Shown here piece by piece: positions 15,588 through 20,651 of a stretch of DNA of 20,651 nt. Made by a program: the position numbers and the translations under genes. Origin of the DNA: Acidimicrobiales bacterium (GTDB lineage Bacteria > Actinomycetota > Acidimicrobiia > Acidimicrobiales > Ilumatobacteraceae); NCBI GenBank assembly GCA_030833305.1, contig JAURHL010000015.1, positions 1 through 20,651 of the forward strand, given 5' to 3'. Positions within the stretch are counted from its first letter, which is position 1. Every line of letters begins with the position of its first letter. The notes under the pieces were generated by a model. It was not told the DNA's origin, did no database searches, and saw only the letters and a program-made list of their open reading frames with translations.

Positions 15588-17618
15588 ATGAGTTCCGTCG
15601 AGAAACTGAGGGCGAGATTCTTGCCCAAACGCGACCTGTGGCACCCCGACCACTCCTTGGAGTTGGTCGTGCCTTCGCAAAGAAAGGACTTCGACGCCGA
15701 TGGACTTGCTCGCTATCTCGAATTGATCGGAGTGGAAACTCCTGGCGAGTTTTGTCGTGTGGATCAGGTCTATTACGCACGCCGAACACCTCGTCGCATC
15801 GACCGACACCTTTCCGAGCGCCATTTCATGGAGATCGGATGGAGAATGGGATTAGATCCTCATGGTTGGTTCGACACCAAAAGATATTTGAGTACTTATG
15901 CAGATGTCGCCGAATCCGGAGCAAATCCGTTCGAGCACTTCCTCATCCACGGCTGGAGGGAGCACCGAGTCCCAACCCTGCGAAGACAGCGAGATCGTGG
16001 CCGATGGACACCGGCTCGCATGCGCCCAGAATTTGACATCTTCGGTTTCTCGAAGCATCTCCAACGGCTTTATCCGACGACACCATTGGAAGATCTGTGC
16101 CGCGTGGACGAGACTTACTATCGTGAGAATCAAACCTCGAAACTCGAAGAGGGCGAGTCGGCAGAGATTCATTTTCACGAGCATGGGTGGGTCGGTTTCC
16201 ACAATCCCAATCGGTACTTCGACACCCGCTATTACCTCGAGAACAACGACGACGTGCGCGAAGCCGGAATCGACCCCTTCGAGCACTATCTACTCCATGG
16301 GTGGCGGGAAGGTAGACGGCCGGCTGCGGACCTCAAAGCAGTTCGTCTTGTTGATCTCATCACACGACGCTCAGACCCTGACCCGCTCAATCTCGGATTC
16401 AACGCTCCCGACGGACCCGTGCAAATGTCCGGAGAATCTCTCGGCAACCTACTGCGAGCCAATCGCGAACCAGTCCGACGGTTGGTGATTGGATTCGGTC
16501 ACGACAACTATCGGCGCCATGTGGGTGGCATCCAGATGGTCGCAGGTATCGAGCAACGAATGTTCGATCAGCTGGGTTTCGACTATCTCTATGTCTACCC
16601 GACACATCACCGCCTCGCGCTGGCACCGGCGAGTGAGTACCTGGTCGAGTTCATCCTCAATGGTGTCGAGCTGCAAGCGCGAACCACTGTCGCCGACTTG
16701 TTCGATCAGTTGGGTGATTCCGAAGCTGTCGTCATTCACTCCCTGTACGGCCATTCGCCCGAGGCCATCGCCGCCGAGATTCCCCGTTCCCAGCCGAAAC
16801 GCCTTGTGTGGTGGATTCATGACTACTCGATTCACTGCGAAAACCATCTCCTCGCCCACAACGACAGCAAATTCTGTGGAGACCCGCCTCCTGAATCGCA
16901 GTTGTGCGCTGTGTGCACCTACGGGGGTCGTCGCGCGGAGTGGCTGCGTCGAGTTGGCCAACTTCGTGCATCTTTCGATTGGGAGTTTCTCACACCTTCT
17001 CAGGCCGCCGCCGAGATCGTGACTTCTGGACACACAGCCCTCGACCACGCCCCGCGGGTGATTCCGCACGGATGCGTGACATTCGATAGCGAGCGCGCCG
17101 TGCACTCTTCGTCCGATGAGCGACTTCGCATCGGATTCGTTGGTCATCCGAATGGGCCAAAGGGTTGGCATGTCTTCTGCCGGCTGGTGGATGCGAGCAA
17201 ACGGAGGGGTGATCCGATCGACTTTCTGCACTTCGGTGCAACACCCGCACCGCACCCTCATATCGGATTCGTCCAAACCCGCCAAACCATCGAAACCTTG
17301 GGTTTGACCACGAGACTTCTCAAGCAGGAGCAAGTCGACGCAGTCGTAGTCTGGTCGACACATCGAGAGACCTTCAACATCGTCACGCAGGAGGCGATCG
17401 CCGCAGGTTGTCACATCATCTGTCCCACGGTCTCCGGAAACATCGCTATGTCTGCAACGACCCTCGGTCGCTCCATCCTGTACACGGACGAGGATGAGTT
17501 GATCTCCGACGACTCGTTCAACGAACGCATTCGACGTGCGATCGGCCGGAAAGTCGCGCATGGTGAGTTCCGTTACGCAGGGACCACCGCGGCACTGTTC
17601 GGCGAGGTGAGGCTGTGA
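15588..17618 (+). CDS. GT4-type glycosyltransferase with duplicated N-terminal modules
   Basis: This 676-residue protein has two parts. Residues 34-130 and 148-246 are two tandem copies of a unit of about 98 residues, each with CRVDxxYY, a HFxExGW segment, FDTxxYL, DVxExGxxPFEH and HGWRExRxP. Residues about 296-676 form a GT-B glycosyltransferase with HVGGIQ near the sugar-acceptor side, a Cys-containing HDY...CxxC loop (410-443) and the GT4 EX7E motif Glu594/Glu602 for the nucleotide sugar. A role in cell-surface polysaccharide synthesis is likely. No signal peptide or clear transmembrane helix is seen. The ATG abuts the P450 stop, without a Shine-Dalgarno, and the last four bases overlap the next gene. 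Sampled lines are 50-58% GC, well below the neighbours, which suggests transfer. Confidence 0.85.
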   Translation: MSSVEKLRARFLPKRDLWHPDHSLELVVPSQRKDFDADGLARYLELIGVETPGEFCRVDQVYYARRTPRRIDRHLSERHFMEIGWRMGLDPHGWFDTKRYLSTYADVAESGANPFEHFLIHGWREHRVPTLRRQRDRGRWTPARMRPEFDIFGFSKHLQRLYPTTPLEDLCRVDETYYRENQTSKLEEGESAEIHFHEHGWVGFHNPNRYFDTRYYLENNDDVREAGIDPFEHYLLHGWREGRRPAADLKAVRLVDLITRRSDPDPLNLGFNAPDGPVQMSGESLGNLLRANREPVRRLVIGFGHDNYRRHVGGIQMVAGIEQRMFDQLGFDYLYVYPTHHRLALAPASEYLVEFILNGVELQARTTVADLFDQLGDSEAVVIHSLYGHSPEAIAAEIPRSQPKRLVWWIHDYSIHCENHLLAHNDSKFCGDPPPESQLCAVCTYGGRRAEWLRRVGQLRASFDWEFLTPSQAAAEIVTSGHTALDHAPRVIPHGCVTFDSERAVHSSSDERLRIGFVGHPNGPKGWHVFCRLVDASKRRGDPIDFLHFGATPAPHPHIGFVQTRQTIETLGLTTRLLKQEQVDAVVVWSTHRETFNIVTQEAIAAGCHIICPTVSGNIAMSATTLGRSILYTDEDELISDDSFNERIRRAIGRKVAHGEFRYAGTTAALFGEVRL

Positions 17619-18475
17619 CCCTCAATGTGTACACCTCGGCCAACCTGGCATACTCGGCACAGTGTGCGACACTCCTGGAGTCGATCAGACTGCACGAACC
17701 AGCGGCGCACGTTTCACTTCTCCTGGTCAACTCGGATCTCGAGGACAAGAAGATTGGCCAACTCCGGGCACTCTTCGATGAGGTGATCACATCACAGGAC
17801 TTGCTCGGCAAGGATCACCGAGAGTGGATGAATCGATACAACGTGGTCGAGGCTTGTACCTCGGTCAAGGGCCGAGCACTGAGACATCTTCTCGAGCGTG
17901 AGCAACCGGTCGTATACCTCGACCCCGACACAATGCTTTTCTCTCCGCTCGACAACTTTCGGACGCAATTAGATACGTGCTCAATTCTGCTCACGCCCCA
18001 CCAGGTCGCATTTTCCATCGAAGTCGATGAGGGAATCCACGACGAGATGGATTCCCTTCTCTTCGGTGTGTACAACCTCGGCATGTTGGGAGTTCGGCCG
18101 ACGCAACAAGGCAAGGACTTCGCCCGTTGGTGGGATTTACGTCTCGAGCGCCACTGTCTCGACGATTCCTCTCGTGGTCTGTTCACCGACCAAAAGTGGA
18201 TGGACCTTGCGCCCGTCTATTTCCCAGAAACTCGCCTTCATTTGGATGCCGGAGTCAACGTGGCGTCCTGGAATCTGCACAATCGATTTATCACACTCTC
18301 CGACGATGGCACTTACCTCGTCAACGGCCAACCATTGGTGCTCTACCACTTCACCAAGATCCAATCAATCGGGCGAGATTCATCGATTCGCAAGATGCTC
18401 AATAACCCATTGGCTGCCGATCTTGTGCGCTTCTATCTCGAACGGCTCGAATATTGGCAACAAGTATTCCTCTAG
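17615..18475 (+). CDS. GT-A fold glycosyltransferase (GT8-like)
   Basis: This 286-residue cytosolic enzyme should transfer a sugar from a nucleotide donor. VKGRALRHLL (84-93) precedes YLDPDTMLF, whose Asp103-Pro-Asp105 is the DXD metal site. NLGMLG (154-159), the TDQKWMD block (191-197) and a late LYHFT match the layout of GT8-like or related surface-glycan transferases. The family assignment is by motif and not certain. The GTG start overlaps the TGA of the preceding glycosyltransferase in a GTGA quartet, so the pair is translationally coupled and probably acts on the same glycan. Base composition is low (about 50% GC in a sampled line), like its partner. Confidence 0.8.
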   Translation: MTLNVYTSANLAYSAQCATLLESIRLHEPAAHVSLLLVNSDLEDKKIGQLRALFDEVITSQDLLGKDHREWMNRYNVVEACTSVKGRALRHLLEREQPVVYLDPDTMLFSPLDNFRTQLDTCSILLTPHQVAFSIEVDEGIHDEMDSLLFGVYNLGMLGVRPTQQGKDFARWWDLRLERHCLDDSSRGLFTDQKWMDLAPVYFPETRLHLDAGVNVASWNLHNRFITLSDDGTYLVNGQPLVLYHFTKIQSIGRDSSIRKMLNNPLAADLVRFYLERLEYWQQVFL

Positions 18476-18523
18476 CGCCGCTTCGATTGTTCTCGATCAC
18501 TGAATGAGTGCCACGATGTCCCC

Positions 18524-19576
18524 ATGAGCGCGAACAAGACCATGAAGTTGGGCTACAACACCGGATACTGGTCGGCGGGTCCGCCGGCCGGAGCCCTCGA
18601 GGCGGTTCAAGAGGCCGATCGCCTCGGCTTCGACTCCATCTGGACGGCCGAGGCGTACGGCAGCGACGCGCTCACTCCTTTGGCGTGGTGGGGTGCCAAC
18701 ACCACCAACGTCCGGCTGGGCACCGCCATCATGCAGATGAGCGCGCGCACACCGACGGCCGCGGCGATGGCGGCCATCACCCTCGACCATCTCTCCAACG
18801 GTCGATTCATCCTGGGCCTCGGCGCGAGTGGCCCGCAGGTGGTCGAAGGTTGGTACGGCCAGGCCTACGGCAAGCCCTTGGCCCGCACGCGCGAGTACAT
18901 CGACATCGTGCGACAGGTGCTGGCCCGCGAGAAGCCGGTCGAGAAGCACGGTGCGTTCTATGACCTGCCCTACACGGGCACCGACGGCGCCGGGCTGGGC
19001 AAGGCGTTGAAGCCCACGGTGCATCCGTTGCGCCGCGACATCCCCATCTTCCTCGCGGCCGAGGGTCCGAAGAACGTCGCTCTGTCGGCCGAGATCTGCG
19101 ACGGTTGGTTGCCACTGTTCTTCGCACCGAAGGAGGACGCCTTCTACCGCACGTGTCTGAACGAGGGCTTCGCCAAGTCGGGCGAGACCGGAAAGGCCGA
19201 TCGTTTCGAGGTGGCCTCGACCGTGATGATGATTCCGGGCGACGACGCCGAGAAGTGCGCCGACATGGTGCGTCCGTTCCTCGCGTTGTACGCCGGCGGC
19301 ATGGGCGCCAAGGGTGCGAACTTCCACTTCGAGGTGTTCGCCCGCATGGGATACGAGGACGTGGCCACCAAGGTGCAGGAGTTGTACCTCGATGGCAAGA
19401 AGGCCGAAGCGGCCGCGGCCATTCCGTTGAAGATGGTCGAGGATGTGGCTCTCGTCGGCCCGCCGGCCAAGATCAAAGACGAACTGGCCATGTGGAAGGA
19501 AACCTGCATCACCACGTTCCTCGTCAGCGGACCGGCCCAGGTGTTGCCCTTCTACGCCGACCTCATCAACGGCTGA
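18524..19576 (+). CDS. LLM-class F420-dependent oxidoreductase (Rv3520c-like)
   Basis: This 350-residue TIM-barrel enzyme belongs to the luciferase-like family and should use coenzyme F420. It has the N-terminal strand MKLGYNTGYW, the block TAEAYGSDALTPLAWW, RLGTAIMQMSARTP and the signature LGLGASGPQVVEGWYG, followed by RTREYIDIVR. These blocks match mycobacterial Rv3520c as I recall it. The substrate is unknown. The start is the first ATG before the barrel. There is no Shine-Dalgarno; CACGAT, six bases upstream, is a one-mismatch version of the leaderless box seen at other genes. It is 48 bp after the glycosyltransferase pair and 3 bp before the amidase gene, with which it is probably cotranscribed. 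GC is back to backbone level (68% in one sampled line). Confidence 0.88.
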   Translation: MSANKTMKLGYNTGYWSAGPPAGALEAVQEADRLGFDSIWTAEAYGSDALTPLAWWGANTTNVRLGTAIMQMSARTPTAAAMAAITLDHLSNGRFILGLGASGPQVVEGWYGQAYGKPLARTREYIDIVRQVLAREKPVEKHGAFYDLPYTGTDGAGLGKALKPTVHPLRRDIPIFLAAEGPKNVALSAEICDGWLPLFFAPKEDAFYRTCLNEGFAKSGETGKADRFEVASTVMMIPGDDAEKCADMVRPFLALYAGGMGAKGANFHFEVFARMGYEDVATKVQELYLDGKKAEAAAAIPLKMVEDVALVGPPAKIKDELAMWKETCITTFLVSGPAQVLPFYADLING

Positions 19577-19579
19577 CGC

Positions 19580-20651
19580 ATGACCGGGTCGATCGGGCCG
19601 ACGGTCGCCCTCCAACGCGATCTGTTGCGCACTGGTGAGGCGACGGCCGCCGAGCTGGTGGAGTCGTGCCTTCGCCGCATCGACGAAGTTCAACCGGAAT
19701 TGAACTGCTTCGTGACGGTGTGGGCCGACGAGGCGTTGGATCGCGCGCGATACGTCGACATCACGCGTGGCGGATTGGCCGGAATTCCCGTGGCCATCAA
19801 GGACACGTCGTCATGGGAGGGACACCTGTCCACCGCCGGCTCGGTCACGTTGCGCGACAACATCGCCCGACGCACCGACGCGGTGGTGCAGTCGTTGCTC
19901 GACGCCGGCGCGATCATCGTCGGCAGCACCAACACACCCGAGTTCGCTCACGCCGGTATCACCGACAATCCGCTGTGGGGCGTGACGCGCAATCCCCACG
20001 ACCCGTCGCGCACACCGGGCGGATCCAGCGGAGGATCGGCCGCGGCAGTGGCCAGTGGTTGCGTCGCCCTCGCCGAGGGCAGCGACATGGGCGGATCGGT
20101 GCGCATCCCCGCGGCGTGGTGCGGCATCGTGGGACTGAAGCCGTCCCTCGGCCGCATCCCCATGACCGCCTTGCCCGGACTGTTCGACCTCTTGTCGCAT
20201 CACGGACCACTCGCTCGAACGGTGGACGACGCGTGGGAGTTCCTGTTGGCGACGCAAGGCCCGTCGCTTGCCGATCCGTACGCGGTTCATCCCGCCTTGA
20301 CTCGCGCGGAACCACCGGTGCGCGGCCTGAGTGCCGCGCTGTCCATCGACCTCGGCTGCTGGGCGGTGGACCCGGCCATCGCGAGTGCCGTCGAGAACGC
20401 CGCCACGAGCCTGCGTTCCTTGGGAGTCTCGGTCGAGAACGTCGACCCCGGTTTCACCGCCCGCGACAACGCCCTGTGGTTGGAGTACTGGGGTGTCTTC
20501 ATGGCCGGCTTCTACGGCGACGTCGCCGACGACAAGGCCGAGGTGATGGACCCCGACGTGCTGTGGTTGATCGAACTGGGCCGCAGTTTCGGGGCGGTCG
20601 ACACCAAACGCATGGACGTCGAACGCACCTCATTCTGGCGCCGCGCGACCG
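19580..20651 (+). CDS. Amidase-signature family enzyme, 3' end cut by window
   Basis: The reading frame is open for 357 codons to the window end, so the protein is partial. It is an amidase-signature hydrolase that cleaves a carboxamide or similar bond. The Ser-cisSer-Lys triad is complete: Lys74 in VAIKDT, Ser149 in GGSSGGSAAA and nucleophile Ser173 in DMGGSVRIPAA, followed by CGIVGLKPS. No signal peptide is visible, so it is cytosolic. The ATG lies 3 bp after the oxidoreductase stop and has no ribosome-binding site, which implies coupled translation. It could be GatA-like in fold, but no gatB or gatC is seen and the partner is a redox enzyme, so a catabolic amidase is more likely. The C-terminal part cannot be judged. 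Confidence 0.88.
   Translation, partial: MTGSIGPTVALQRDLLRTGEATAAELVESCLRRIDEVQPELNCFVTVWADEALDRARYVDITRGGLAGIPVAIKDTSSWEGHLSTAGSVTLRDNIARRTDAVVQSLLDAGAIIVGSTNTPEFAHAGITDNPLWGVTRNPHDPSRTPGGSSGGSAAAVASGCVALAEGSDMGGSVRIPAAWCGIVGLKPSLGRIPMTALPGLFDLLSHHGPLARTVDDAWEFLLATQGPSLADPYAVHPALTRAEPPVRGLSAALSIDLGCWAVDPAIASAVENAATSLRSLGVSVENVDPGFTARDNALWLEYWGVFMAGFYGDVADDKAEVMDPDVLWLIELGRSFGAVDTKRMDVERTSFWRRAT

Overview
The window reads as chromosomal DNA of a high-GC actinobacterium. Sampled 60-base lines of the backbone genes are about 62-68% GC. An F420-type luciferase-like oxidoreductase, an AtsD-like cytosolic sulfatase, a class III aminotransferase resembling mycobacterial Rv3329, GTG starts and several apparently leaderless promoters all fit that phylum. 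A marine or freshwater Acidimicrobiia (Ilumatobacter-like) host is my best guess, but that rests on family resemblance only. No IS element, integrase, CRISPR array or prophage gene was seen.

Left part (1-5405). On the minus strand a D-2-hydroxyacid dehydrogenase gene is followed by a membrane-anchored J-domain protein, a tRNA-Val(CAC) with a textbook UUCG terminator, and an FkbM-type methyltransferase. A large type I sulfatase diverges from the dehydrogenase and is followed by a small three-helix membrane protein.

Centre (5407-14309). This is a polyamine uptake and degradation locus. A minus-strand operon encodes an ABC ATPase (PotA type), a Tat-type lipoprotein binding protein (PotD/PotF type), a single-chain fusion of both permease subunits (PotB+PotC type) and a flavin amine oxidase. 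A class III aminotransferase diverges from it, and a gamma-aminobutyraldehyde dehydrogenase (PatD type) converges on the aminotransferase. Together they could import putrescine or a related amine, oxidise it to 4-aminobutanal, convert that to GABA and transaminate the product. Succinate-semialdehyde dehydrogenase is not in the window.

Right part (14373-20651). A cytochrome P450, two glycosyltransferases, an F420-type oxidoreductase and an amidase cut by the window end run on the plus strand with almost no gaps. The glycosyltransferase pair has visibly lower GC (about 50-58% in sampled lines) and looks like acquired surface-glycan DNA inserted between the P450 and oxidoreductase genes.

Most interesting points: the fused PotB-PotC permease with an extra two-helix insertion in its second half; a glycosyltransferase carrying four N-terminal copies of a module; a J-domain protein with a four-cysteine domain beyond its membrane helix; and a recurring TANNNT, 6-7 nt, start-codon arrangement implying leaderless transcripts. 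No wholly new system is evident; most of the window is recognisable metabolism.
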